In this document: piece after piece, positions 1 through 6,795 of the stretch
Position numbering within the stretch: the stretch's first letter is position 1
Layout: each line of letters starts with the position of its first letter
NCBI GenBank assembly: GCA_031290715.1
Contig: JAITNA010000069.1
Location: 1-7,022 of the forward strand
Direction of reading: 5' to 3'
Source: Eubacteriales Family XIII. Incertae Sedis bacterium
GTDB lineage: Bacteria > Bacillota > Clostridia > Peptostreptococcales > Anaerovoracaceae
Length of the DNA stretch: 7,022 nt
Notes under the pieces: generated by a model
Told to the model about the DNA's origin: nothing
Databases searched by the model: none
What the model saw: only the letters and a program-made list of their open reading frames with translations
Translations under genes and position numbers: made by a program

Positions 1-1121
1 GAAACAGCGGAAGGCGCGGTCTGCGGATTTGCGTCCGGCTGCAAGCGAAAGGTGTCGTCTGCGCCGGCCCTTCTCCTCCCCCTCCCGCGAAGGCTGAGTG
101 TCGGCACACTGCGTTCGGACACAAGCGCCGCGCGAATGGTTTTTTCGACAAATTCGCCGGCCATAGCCGCGTCAGCAAACGCGATTTCGTTCTTGGCGGG
201 ATGGACATTGACATCGACATCGGCCGGGTTGACCTTCAAAAACAAAAAAGTGAAAGGGAAACGGCCCGGTTCCGCAAACTCTTTGTAGGCGCGGTCGATG
301 GCCGCGTCAATCGCCGGGTTCTTGACGGAGCGCCCGTTCACAAACAATACCTGCCCTTTTCGGCTTTTCCGCAGTCCGTTCGGCCCCGCGATATAGCCCT
401 CCAAGCTCATGCCGAGGTCCGAATCGACCCCCGTCACGCCGATCAGAAAAGCCGCGACTCCCGTCCCGTACACCGTTGTGATCGCGGCGAGCCGGTCGCC
501 CGCGCCGCGCGTCGCAAAGAGTACCGTTCCGTTGGAGATCAGGCGAAAGGCGATGTTCGGATAGCTGATTGCCATCCGCGACAGGTAATCCACAATTTTC
601 GCGCCCTCGGACCTGGGCGCGTTCAAGTGCTTCAAACGTGCCGGAATGTTGAAAAACAAGTCTGAAACTGTCACGGTCGTCCCCATGTCCGCGCCGATTT
701 TCTCGATTTTCAGCGCCTCGCCGCCGCGAATTTGGATGCGGGAACCGGCGGCCGACTCCGATCCCGCGGTCTTTGTGACCATCTCCACCTCGGCCACGGC
801 CGCGATCGAAGCCAAGGCTTCCCCGCGGAATCCGAGTGTGGCGATACGGCCGAGATCGTCCGCGTCGTTGATCTTGCTCGTAGCGTGAGGGGCGAAAGCC
901 AAGGGCAAATCCTTTGGCTCTATGCCCGTGCCATCGTCCGATACGCGAATCAGGGCGATACCGCCCTCCTCAATCTCGGCCCAAATCCGGGAAGCCCCGG
1001 CATCCACCGCGTTTTCGACCAACTCCTTTGCCGCGGAAAGCGGGGAGGTGACCACCTCACCCGCCGCAATCAGATCATATACCTGCCGCGGCAGTTGTTT
1101 TATCCGTTGAGATTGCGCCAT
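1..1121 (-). CDS. mutL: DNA mismatch repair protein MutL, N-terminal part (3' end off the left edge)
   Basis: MutL is the GHKL-family ATPase that couples mismatch recognition by MutS to strand incision and excision. The 373 complete codons present cover the ATPase and transducer domains and the start of the linker. Visible motifs: KELVEN with catalytic Glu33 and Mg-binding Asn37, DDGTGI at 62-67 (usually DNGxGI), HATSKI at 79-84, GFRGEALASI at 97-106, GTTVTVSDLFF near 148-157, LFVNGRSV near 259-266 and NVHPAK at 305-310 with the conserved ATP-contacting Lys310. The usual GEVVERP reads GEVVTSP, a mild divergence. From about residue 343 the sequence turns Arg/Gly-rich and then linker-like, as expected before the C-terminal dimerisation domain. 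That domain is missing from the window, so the presence of the endonuclease motif cannot be judged. The ATG at 1119-1121 has GAGGA 3 nt upstream and aligns with the family start. mutL follows mutS by 26 nt, which supports co-transcription. Confidence 0.97.
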   Translation of the reverse strand, partial: MAQSQRIKQLPRQVYDLIAAGEVVTSPLSAAKELVENAVDAGASRIWAEIEEGGIALIRVSDDGTGIEPKDLPLAFAPHATSKINDADDLGRIATLGFRGEALASIAAVAEVEMVTKTAGSESAAGSRIQIRGGEALKIEKIGADMGTTVTVSDLFFNIPARLKHLNAPRSEGAKIVDYLSRMAISYPNIAFRLISNGTVLFATRGAGDRLAAITTVYGTGVAAFLIGVTGVDSDLGMSLEGYIAGPNGLRKSRKGQVLFVNGRSVKNPAIDAAIDRAYKEFAEPGRFPFTFLFLKVNPADVDVNVHPAKNEIAFADAAMAGEFVEKTIRAALVSERSVPTLSLRGRGRRRAGADDTFRLQPDANPQTAPSAV

Positions 1122-1124
1122 TTT

Positions 1125-1129
1125 TCCTC
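1125..1129 (-). promoter_or_regulatory. Ribosome binding site of mutL
   Basis: GAGGA on the minus strand lies 3 nt before the ATG of mutL, slightly closer than usual. Two further AAGGG motifs lie upstream inside the 10-bp direct repeat, so this junction carries three purine-rich SD-like stretches in a row. GAGGA is the best placed of the three. Confidence 0.6.
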
Positions 1130-1130
1130 A

Positions 1131-1150
1131 CATTCCCTTACATTCCCTTA
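1131..1150 (-). repeat. Two-copy 10-bp direct repeat at the mutS/mutL junction
   Basis: On the minus strand TAAGGGAATG occurs twice back to back, followed by a diverged third version that becomes the mutL SD and start (TGAGGAAAAATG). The first copy supplies the TAA stop of mutS. Each copy carries an SD-like AAGGG and an ATG followed at once by a stop codon (ATGTAA, then ATGTGA). This is seen directly. The inference is a tandem duplication of the stop/SD/start region, which would change the spacing between the two cistrons. Confidence 0.85.
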
Positions 1151-4054
1151 GCCATGATCGACCTCTTCGGCGAGTTTTTTCAGCTTTTCGATCATCGCGA
1201 TCGCCGCGGCCGGCGTCAATTCGTAGACGTCGACGTCCCGAAGCGTCCGAAGCAATAACGCATTGTCCGTGTCAAAAGCGCTTTGCCGCGCCGCAGCCTG
1301 CTCCTCACCGCGCGGACGCGGCGACTCCGGCGGCTCCGGCGGCGAACCCATGCCGCTGCCAATACCGCCGACGTTCCCGCCGCCGGAGCCGGGGCAAGCG
1401 CCATACTCAAACAGCGAGATTTGCCCCGCTCCGCGCCCCGGCGCGGCCACGCGGACATCTACCTCCTCCGATTCGAGCGCGTTCAGCTTGCTTTGCGCAT
1501 CCTCGAGCAATTCCTGCGGCAGGCCCGCCATCTGCGCCACATGGATGCCGTAACTGCGGCTGCTGGCCCCGCTGATGATCTTGTGGAGATAGACGACGTC
1601 GCCGCCTTCATCCTCCACCGCCGTACTGAGGTTTTTCAGCCCTTTCAGTACGCCTTCGAGCGCCGTCAGCTCGTGATAATGCGTCGCAAACAGACAGCGC
1701 GCCCGCCGGCCCTCCGCGCAAAGATAGTCGAGCGACGCCCACGCGATCGCAAGCCCGTCATAGGTGCTCGTCCCGCGCCCGATCTCATCGAGGATGATCA
1801 GGCTTCGCGCCGAGTATTCATGAATAATATAGGAAAGCTCGCGCATTTCGACCAAAAATGTGCTCTCCTCGCGCGCGAGATTGTCCGAAGCGCCGATCCG
1901 CGTGAAAATCCGGTCGCAAACGCCGATGTGCGCGTCGTCCGCGGGAACGAAGGAGCCCATCTGCGCCATGAGCACGATCAGGGCCGTCTGCCGCATGAAA
2001 GTTGATTTGCCCGCCATATTCGGCCCCGTCAGGAGCAGCATACTTTCGCAGGCCAAATCCATACTGATGTCGTTGGGTACGAAATTGCCGCGCCGTCCGG
2101 ACAGCATTTGCTCGATCACCGGATGCCGCCCGCGCACAATCAGGAGCCGCTCGTCCTCCGATATCACCGGCTTCACATAGCGGTTTTGCTGCGCGGCCTC
2201 GGCCAATGAACACAGCACGTCAAGCTGCGCCAAAGCCGCGCCCGCCCGCCGAATCTCGAATATCTGATCTGCGACCTCGCCGCGCAGCGCGGAAAATATC
2301 TCGTATTCGCAAAGGTTGATTTGCGTTTCCGCGCTGAGTACCGTGTATTCGTGCTTCTTCAGCTCCGGCGTCACATAGCGCTCCGCGTTGACGAGCGTCT
2401 GTTTGCGCATATAGTCCTCCGGAACCAACGAGAGGTTGCTCCTGCTTACTTCTATATAATAACCTTGCACGCGATTGTAACGCACCTTGAGATTCTTGAT
2501 GCCGGTGCGTTCCCTTTCCGTGCCCTCCAGATCGGCGATATACTGCCGCCCATCCGAAATCCCCGCCTTGAGCCCGTCAAGCTCTTCCGAATACCCGTCC
2601 CGGATCATCACGCCGTCCCGCACGGAGAGCGGCTGTTCGTCAAGCAGCGCCGCGTCGATCTTGCCGCAGATAGCGGAGAAATCGCCAAGGCCCTCCGCGA
2701 TTTTCCGCAGGAGCAAAGACCCCGAGTCCATGGCCGCCGCGGCAAGCGCGGGTACAGCGTCAAGACTGCGGCGAAGCGCCAGAATATCCCTGCCGTTTGC
2801 GGATTCCGCGCCGATGCGGCCGCAAAGCCGCTCGATGTCATAGACCGCCTTGAGTTCCGTTCGGACATCGTTGCGCACAAAGACCTGTTCGAGCAGCCAG
2901 TCAACCGCGCCGAGCCGCGCATCGATTTCATCCTTGCGCAGCAAAGGTTCGCGAATCCATTTTTTCAATAATCGTGCGCCCATGGCTGTGCGTGTCTTGT
3001 CCAAAACGCCGAGCAGCGAGCCCTTGACCTCGCGGTCAAACATCGTTTCGGTCAGTTCAAGATTGCGGATGGCCGTCTTGTCGAGCAGCATCCGGTCATA
3101 ATGGCGATGCAAACTGAAATCGCTCAAATCCGCCAGCTCGCGCTTTTGGGTATACCGGAGATAGGAAAAAAGCCCGGCTAACGCGCAGCGCACCAAATCG
3201 AAAGGATTGTCCTGCGGCGCGTCCGCGTCCGCCGGGGAAAGCGCCGCCGGCACAGCGGCCCGCGGTAGGCCGGCCCCATAGGCCGCATAGGCCCCGTCGC
3301 CCCCGGAGGAAGCCGCGGCGATATCCCCCGAACAAAAATCCCCCGCCGGCCGCAGGGAAACCATCGCCCCCGTTTCCCCGGCGATCCGCTCCGCGATATC
3401 CCGCACCGCGCCGCCCGCGGTACCGGCCCCACCGCCGCCAAAGCCCTCGCCGGCCCCATCGCCAAAGCCGCCGGCCCCGCCGTCAAAGCCGCCCTCGCCC
3501 TCGCCAAAGCCGGAAACGATTATTTCACTTGCTTCAATGCGCGTAAGTTCTTTGAGAAGACCCGCCGCCGTATGGCCGGCTTCGCCCGGAATTTCCATCG
3601 CTTCGACCTCGCCCGTGGAAATGTCCGTATACGCCAATCCGCATACGCCGGCCGCGGTCCAAACGCTCGCCAAATAATTGCTTCGCCCCGGCTCAAGCAT
3701 GAGATCCCCCGTGCGCGTACCCGGCGTGATGACGCGCGTCACCTCGCGGCGCACGAGCCCCTTCGCGAACGCCGGGTCCTCGACTTGATCGCAGACCGCC
3801 ACCTTGCGCCCCGCCGCAAGCAGCCGCGCCAGATAGGAATCCGCCGCGTGATACGGCACCCCGCACAGCGGCACGCCCTCGTCGCCCGCCCCGTTTCGCT
3901 TCTTCGTCAGCGTGATGTCGAGGATTTCCGACGCGCTGATCGCGTCCTGAAAAAACATCTCGTAGAAATCCCCGATCCGGTAAAACAGGATGCAGTCGGG
4001 ATACTGCGATTTGATTTCACTGTATTGTTCAAACATCGGCGTCTGTTTATTCAA
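1148..4054 (-). CDS. mutS: DNA mismatch repair protein MutS, with a Gly-rich insertion in the connector domain
   Basis: MutS binds base mismatches and small loops as a dimer and, in an ATP-dependent state, recruits MutL. In order: mismatch-binding domain I with the Phe-x-Glu motif (F30-Y31-E32 in GDFYEMFF); connector domain II; the core/lever region; clamp; and the C-terminal ATPase with Walker A GPNMAGKST at 677-685, the STFLVEM segment near 731-737, Walker B LIILDEIG at 752-759 and FATHYHEL at 789-796. The C-terminal tail carries QISLFE, a Gly/Pro-rich linker (about 887-922) and the conserved LTPxxAxxxIxxLKKL helix. Length is 968 residues against roughly 850-880 for typical homologues. The excess is mainly at residues 182-283 and in the tail linker. 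The chosen TTG start at 4052-4054 gives an N-terminus NKQTPMFEQY matching the family and has GGAGG 8 nt upstream. The frame stays open to 4255, but those 67 codons overlap tlyA and look unlike MutS. An internal ATG at 4034-4036 is a weaker alternative. The gene overlaps tlyA by 8 nt. Confidence 0.96.
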   Translation of the reverse strand: MNKQTPMFEQYSEIKSQYPDCILFYRIGDFYEMFFQDAISASEILDITLTKKRNGAGDEGVPLCGVPYHAADSYLARLLAAGRKVAVCDQVEDPAFAKGLVRREVTRVITPGTRTGDLMLEPGRSNYLASVWTAAGVCGLAYTDISTGEVEAMEIPGEAGHTAAGLLKELTRIEASEIIVSGFGEGEGGFDGGAGGFGDGAGEGFGGGGAGTAGGAVRDIAERIAGETGAMVSLRPAGDFCSGDIAAASSGGDGAYAAYGAGLPRAAVPAALSPADADAPQDNPFDLVRCALAGLFSYLRYTQKRELADLSDFSLHRHYDRMLLDKTAIRNLELTETMFDREVKGSLLGVLDKTRTAMGARLLKKWIREPLLRKDEIDARLGAVDWLLEQVFVRNDVRTELKAVYDIERLCGRIGAESANGRDILALRRSLDAVPALAAAAMDSGSLLLRKIAEGLGDFSAICGKIDAALLDEQPLSVRDGVMIRDGYSEELDGLKAGISDGRQYIADLEGTERERTGIKNLKVRYNRVQGYYIEVSRSNLSLVPEDYMRKQTLVNAERYVTPELKKHEYTVLSAETQINLCEYEIFSALRGEVADQIFEIRRAGAALAQLDVLCSLAEAAQQNRYVKPVISEDERLLIVRGRHPVIEQMLSGRRGNFVPNDISMDLACESMLLLTGPNMAGKSTFMRQTALIVLMAQMGSFVPADDAHIGVCDRIFTRIGASDNLAREESTFLVEMRELSYIIHEYSARSLIILDEIGRGTSTYDGLAIAWASLDYLCAEGRRARCLFATHYHELTALEGVLKGLKNLSTAVEDEGGDVVYLHKIISGASSRSYGIHVAQMAGLPQELLEDAQSKLNALESEEVDVRVAAPGRGAGQISLFEYGACPGSGGGNVGGIGSGMGSPPEPPESPRPRGEEQAAARQSAFDTDNALLLRTLRDVDVYELTPAAAIAMIEKLKKLAEEVDHG
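1286..1393 (-). other. Gly/Pro-rich linker in the MutS C-terminal tail
   Basis: MutS residues about 888-923 form a Gly/Ser-rich segment followed by a Pro/Glu segment (SPPEPPESPRPRG) between the SLFE motif and the final conserved helix. A 9-bp near-duplication (CCGGAGCCG then CCGGAGTCG) lies inside it. Tail linkers in MutS vary widely, so this is less striking than the connector insertion. Confidence 0.6.
3206..3511 (-). other. Low-complexity Gly/Ala-rich insertion in the MutS connector domain
   Basis: This covers MutS residues 182-283 (TTG numbering), between the strand EASEIIV and the helix FDLVRCALAGLFSYL. In E. coli MutS the matching stretch is about 60 residues; here it is about 110, so roughly 50 are extra. 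The first third is almost entirely Gly with Phe, Asp, Glu and Ala; the rest is Ala/Gly/Pro-rich. It stays in frame, and the conserved sequence resumes cleanly, so it is an insertion or loop expansion, not a frameshift. The comparison with E. coli is from memory, not an alignment. Confidence 0.75.
3407..3511 (-). repeat. In-frame, roughly 21-bp tandem repeats encoding GGFxxGA units
   Basis: Successive units on the minus strand encode GGFDGGA, GGFGDGA and GEGFGGGGA, flanked by GFGEGEG before and GTAGGA after. The first two full units are 21 bp and share GGCGGCTTTG and GGGGCC; the third is a 27-bp variant. Unit lengths are multiples of three, so copy-number change would not shift the frame. Confidence 0.75.
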
Positions 4055-4799
4055 GCGCCCGCCCTCCGTCCAAATGCCGCAGGAGCGCCAAAAACTCCCG
4101 GTTCCCCTTTGTGCCGCGCACGGGGCTTTCCATGACAGCAGCGAACGCAAGACCGCATTTCGCCGCATAGCCGCGCACCTCTTGCACCACCTGTTCATGA
4201 ACGGCTTCATCGCGCACGATGCCGCCCTTTCCCACCTGCCCCCGCTCCGCTTCAAATTGCGGCTTGATCAACGCGACCATGCGGCCGCCCTCCTTCAGCA
4301 GCTGTACCGCCGCGGGCAATACGAGCGCAAGCGAAATGAAAGATACGTCGATTGTGATGAAATCAGCCTGCTCCGCAAGCGCGGAAGGCGAAAGATAGCG
4401 TATGTTGGTCCGCTCCATATTGACCACGCGCGGATCGTTTCGCAGCGTGTAGTCGAGCTGCCCGTAGCCGACATCGATCGCGTACACCCGCGCCGCGCCG
4501 CGCCCGAGCATCAGATCCGTGAATCCCCCGGTCGAAGCCCCGATATCGACGCAGACAAGCCCGGCCGGCGCGATGCCCCACGCGTCTACGGCCGCTTCGA
4601 GCTTCAGCCCGCCGCGGCTGACATAGGGTACCGGGTCCCGGAGCAGCTGAATCTTCGCGTCCGGCGCGTATTTCGTCCCCGGCTTCAGCTCGCGCAGCCC
4701 GCCCACCTCCACGGACCCCGCCATAATATAGGCCTGAGCCTTTTCGCGCGACGGCACAAGGCCGCGCTGCACCATGAGTACGTCGATTCGCTCTTTCAA
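4047..4799 (-). CDS. tlyA: TlyA-family (S4/FtsJ) rRNA 2'-O-methyltransferase
   Basis: Members of this family methylate ribose 2'-OH groups on rRNA using S-adenosylmethionine. Mycobacterial TlyA modifies 16S and 23S rRNA and is the capreomycin sensitivity determinant. The older 'hemolysin' label comes from E. coli expression experiments. Here an N-terminal S4 RNA-binding domain (about 1-60) starts with the typical KERIDVLMVQRGL. It is followed by a Rossmann methyltransferase fold with SAM motif I DIGASTGGFTD at 85-95. A plausible K-D-K-E catalytic set is Lys66 (RGGLKLE), Asp151 (TIDVSFIS), Lys179 (LIKPQFE) and Glu235 (GNREFL). The length, 250 residues, is slightly below the usual 265-275 but no domain is missing. 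The start codon is TTG at 4797-4799, overlapping the TGA of dxs by 4 nt (TTGA), with AGGG 6 nt upstream. Starting at the ATG of residue 9 would cut into the S4 domain. The dxs-tlyA pairing is common in Firmicutes and Actinobacteria. The exact target nucleotide cannot be read from the sequence. Confidence 0.95.
   Translation of the reverse strand: MKERIDVLMVQRGLVPSREKAQAYIMAGSVEVGGLRELKPGTKYAPDAKIQLLRDPVPYVSRGGLKLEAAVDAWGIAPAGLVCVDIGASTGGFTDLMLGRGAARVYAIDVGYGQLDYTLRNDPRVVNMERTNIRYLSPSALAEQADFITIDVSFISLALVLPAAVQLLKEGGRMVALIKPQFEAERGQVGKGGIVRDEAVHEQVVQEVRGYAAKCGLAFAAVMESPVRGTKGNREFLALLRHLDGGRALE
4062..4067 (-). promoter_or_regulatory. Ribosome binding site that decides the mutS start
   Basis: GGAGGG lies within the last codons of tlyA. 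Counted from the GGAGG core the spacing to the TTG at 4052-4054 is 8 nt. It is the strongest SD seen in the window and favours TTG over the ATG 18 nt further in. Because start and SD both lie inside tlyA, translational coupling is likely. Confidence 0.75.
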
Positions 4800-6775
4800 T
4801 CCTCACCCTGCGGCGACTCGCCGATCTTCTTCAAGAGCGATTTCATGCGCTCCTCGCTTTGATAATGCCGCAGCAATTCCGTGACGCGCAAGGTGACCTG
4901 CGCTACATCAAGGCCATAAGTATGCATGAGTTCGTCAACGCCGCCCTGCGGAACGAATTCATCGGGCCATGCGATCGGGAGCACGCGGACCGGGCAGCCC
5001 TGTTCCGTCAGCAGCACTGTCACCGTTTCCCCGAAGCCGCCCTTCGCGACATTGTCCTCCATCGTCACGATGGGGATGTTGCGCTGTCCCGTCAGAATAA
5101 TGGAAGCAGCGTCCGGCGGTGTGACAAAGCGTTCGTTGACAAGCCCGCAGGAAATCCCGAGTTTGCCGAGGATTTCGGCCGCTTCGACCGCGATCTCGAC
5201 CATTTTTCCGACCGCGCGCAGCTCGACGTCATGGCCGGTCAGAAGCCGCTCCGATCTTCCGATTTCAATCGGCGAAAAATCGCCCGAGGTTGCGATCGAT
5301 GTCACACCCGAGGTTGCACTTGAGGTTACAGAATATTCTTTCGGTAAACGACAAACCCGGCCGCGCGGATAGCGAATCGCGGTAGGCCGGTCATAGGTCA
5401 CAGCGCTTTTCATCATGCGAATCAACTCATCTTCATCCTTCGGCGCCATTACGACGAGATTCGGTATATGGCTCAAATAGGACAGATCAAAGACGCCGTG
5501 GTGCGTTTCCCCGTCGTTTCCCACACAGCCCGCGCGGTCGATCATAAAGACGACAGGCAGATTTTGCGCGCAGACATCCATCATGATCTGATCGTAGGCG
5601 CGCTGCAAAAACGTGGAATAGATGTATACGAAAGGCCGCAGCCCGCCCATGGCAAGGCCGGCGGCAAAGGTCACCGCGTGGGCTTCCGCTATCCCGACGT
5701 CGTAAAACCGGTCCGGGTACGCGGCGGCAAAGGAGGACAAACCGACCGGCTCCGTCATCGCCGCGCTGATCGCGACGATGCGCTCGTCCCCCGCCATGTC
5801 AAGCAGCGCCCCGCCCGCGGCCTTTGACCAGGTCCGGCCCGGTGAAACAAGCTCCTTGCCCGTTTCCACGTCAAAAGGGCCGATGCCGTGGAAACGCCCC
5901 GGATTTTTCTCCGCGTTTCGATAGCCCTTTCCTTTTTTTGTCACCACATGGAGAAGGACCGGGCCGTCAAGCTGCTTCACCGCCTCAAACAAATCAACGA
6001 GCTCGCGGATGTTGTGCCCGTCGACCGGCCCGAAATACGTAAAGCCCAAGGCCTCAAACAAAGAGCCGGGAACCACCGCGTGCCGCATGATCTCCTTGAG
6101 CCGTTCCGCGCTGTGTACCATGCGATCGCCCACCTTTGGGATACGCTGCATGCTTTCCTTGACCAAATGTTTCGTTTGCTGATATCCCTGCGACGCCCGC
6201 AGCCGGCTCAAATGCTGCGCGACACTCCCCGTGTTTTTTGAGATCGACATCTCATTGTCATTGAGAATAACGATCAGCTTCGTCTGCCTGTTGCCGACAT
6301 TATTCAGCCCCTCATAAGCGAGCCCGCCCGTGAGCGCGCCGTCGCCGATCACCGCCGCCACATGATAGTCCGCGCCGGTCAGCGCGCGCGACTCGGCAAG
6401 CCCCATCGCCGCGGAGATCGACGAACTGCTGTGCCCGCTGTTGTACACATCGGATTCATGCTCGTTCGTCTTGGGGAAACCGCTGATCCCCCCGTAACGG
6501 CGCAGCGTTGAAAACTCAGGCGCGCGCCCGGTCAGAATCTTGTGTATATACGACTGATGCCCAACGTCCCAGATGATCCGGTCGCGGCACACGTCAAACG
6601 CCTTGTGCAGTGCCACCGTGAGCTCCACGACCCCGAGGTTTGACGCCAGATGGCCGCCGGTTTCCGCGACGTGGGAGATGAGGAAACCGCGAATGTCATA
6701 GGTCAAAAGATCAAGTTCCCGATCCGTCATACCCTTGATCATGCTTTGAAAATCCGCATTTGCAAAATCTATCAA
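4796..6775 (-). CDS. dxs: 1-deoxy-D-xylulose-5-phosphate synthase
   Basis: Dxs condenses pyruvate and glyceraldehyde 3-phosphate, with thiamine diphosphate, in the first step of the MEP isoprenoid pathway; the product also feeds thiamine and pyridoxal synthesis in many bacteria. Visible motifs: TGGHLASNLG at 39-48, GHQSYIHKILTGR at 72-84, GHSSSSISAA at 114-123, the ThDP/Mg motif from GDGALTGG (144-151) to Asn172, VVTKKGKGY at 277-285, the catalytic Glu in DVGIAEAHAVTFAAGLA (Glu364), DRAGCVGNDGETHHGVFD at 413-430 and IRYPRG at 467-472. The C-terminal transketolase-type domain is complete. Length is 659 against about 620-640 usually; part of the excess is a (V/A)TSx repeat at 483-498. The Gln that normally follows Glu364 (IAEQH) is Ala here. 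The start is TTG at 6773-6775 with only a weak GGA 5 nt upstream. The next upstream in-frame codon that matters is a TGA 15 nt away. The later ATGs (residues 12 and 16) would remove N-terminal sequence and lack good SDs. Confidence 0.97.
   Translation of the reverse strand: MIDFANADFQSMIKGMTDRELDLLTYDIRGFLISHVAETGGHLASNLGVVELTVALHKAFDVCRDRIIWDVGHQSYIHKILTGRAPEFSTLRRYGGISGFPKTNEHESDVYNSGHSSSSISAAMGLAESRALTGADYHVAAVIGDGALTGGLAYEGLNNVGNRQTKLIVILNDNEMSISKNTGSVAQHLSRLRASQGYQQTKHLVKESMQRIPKVGDRMVHSAERLKEIMRHAVVPGSLFEALGFTYFGPVDGHNIRELVDLFEAVKQLDGPVLLHVVTKKGKGYRNAEKNPGRFHGIGPFDVETGKELVSPGRTWSKAAGGALLDMAGDERIVAISAAMTEPVGLSSFAAAYPDRFYDVGIAEAHAVTFAAGLAMGGLRPFVYIYSTFLQRAYDQIMMDVCAQNLPVVFMIDRAGCVGNDGETHHGVFDLSYLSHIPNLVVMAPKDEDELIRMMKSAVTYDRPTAIRYPRGRVCRLPKEYSVTSSATSGVTSIATSGDFSPIEIGRSERLLTGHDVELRAVGKMVEIAVEAAEILGKLGISCGLVNERFVTPPDAASIILTGQRNIPIVTMEDNVAKGGFGETVTVLLTEQGCPVRVLPIAWPDEFVPQGGVDELMHTYGLDVAQVTLRVTELLRHYQSEERMKSLLKKIGESPQGED
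5282..5329 (-). repeat. Four in-frame 12-bp tandem repeats inside dxs
   Basis: Four consecutive 12-bp units encode VTSS, ATSG, VTSI and ATSG (Dxs residues 483-498). The core Thr-Ser pair is coded ACC/ACA TCA/TCG in each unit. They fall between LPKEY and FSPIEIG, where homologues usually read straight from LPxxF to PLxIGK in the linker before the C-terminal domain. The reading frame is kept. Confidence 0.85.
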
Positions 6776-6795
6776 TTTATTCCAATCCCGTCATG
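6776..6795 (-). promoter_or_regulatory. dxs leader with a five-codon mini-ORF
   Basis: Just upstream of the dxs TTG, the minus strand carries ATG ACG GGA TTG GAA TAA (encoding MTGLE), from 6794 to 6777. Its stop lies one nucleotide before the dxs start. The only SD-like element for dxs, GGA, sits inside this mini-ORF. No good SD precedes the mini-ORF itself, so whether it is translated is uncertain. Confidence 0.35.

Noticed and set aside
1122..1147. Terminator between mutS and mutL
   Set aside because: The 26-nt gap holds no inverted repeat or U-tract; it consists of a direct repeat and the SD.
201..1151. Plus-strand open frames opposite mutL
   Set aside because: Antisense shadows; MutL motifs are continuous on the minus strand over the whole interval.
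1283..2971. Long plus-strand open frames opposite mutS
   Set aside because: GC-rich coding DNA leaves antisense frames open; the mutS frame carries all the conserved ATPase motifs and the antisense products show none.
4055..4255. N-terminal extension of mutS to an ATG at 4255
   Set aside because: The 67 extra codons lie over tlyA, have a Cys/Arg/Trp-rich composition unlike MutS, and the TTG at 4054 has a strong SD and a family-like N-terminus.
3990..4862. 290-codon open frame on the plus strand opposite tlyA and the mutS start
   Set aside because: It is an antisense shadow of tlyA and neighbours: Arg/His-rich, no recognisable domain, no SD-backed start.
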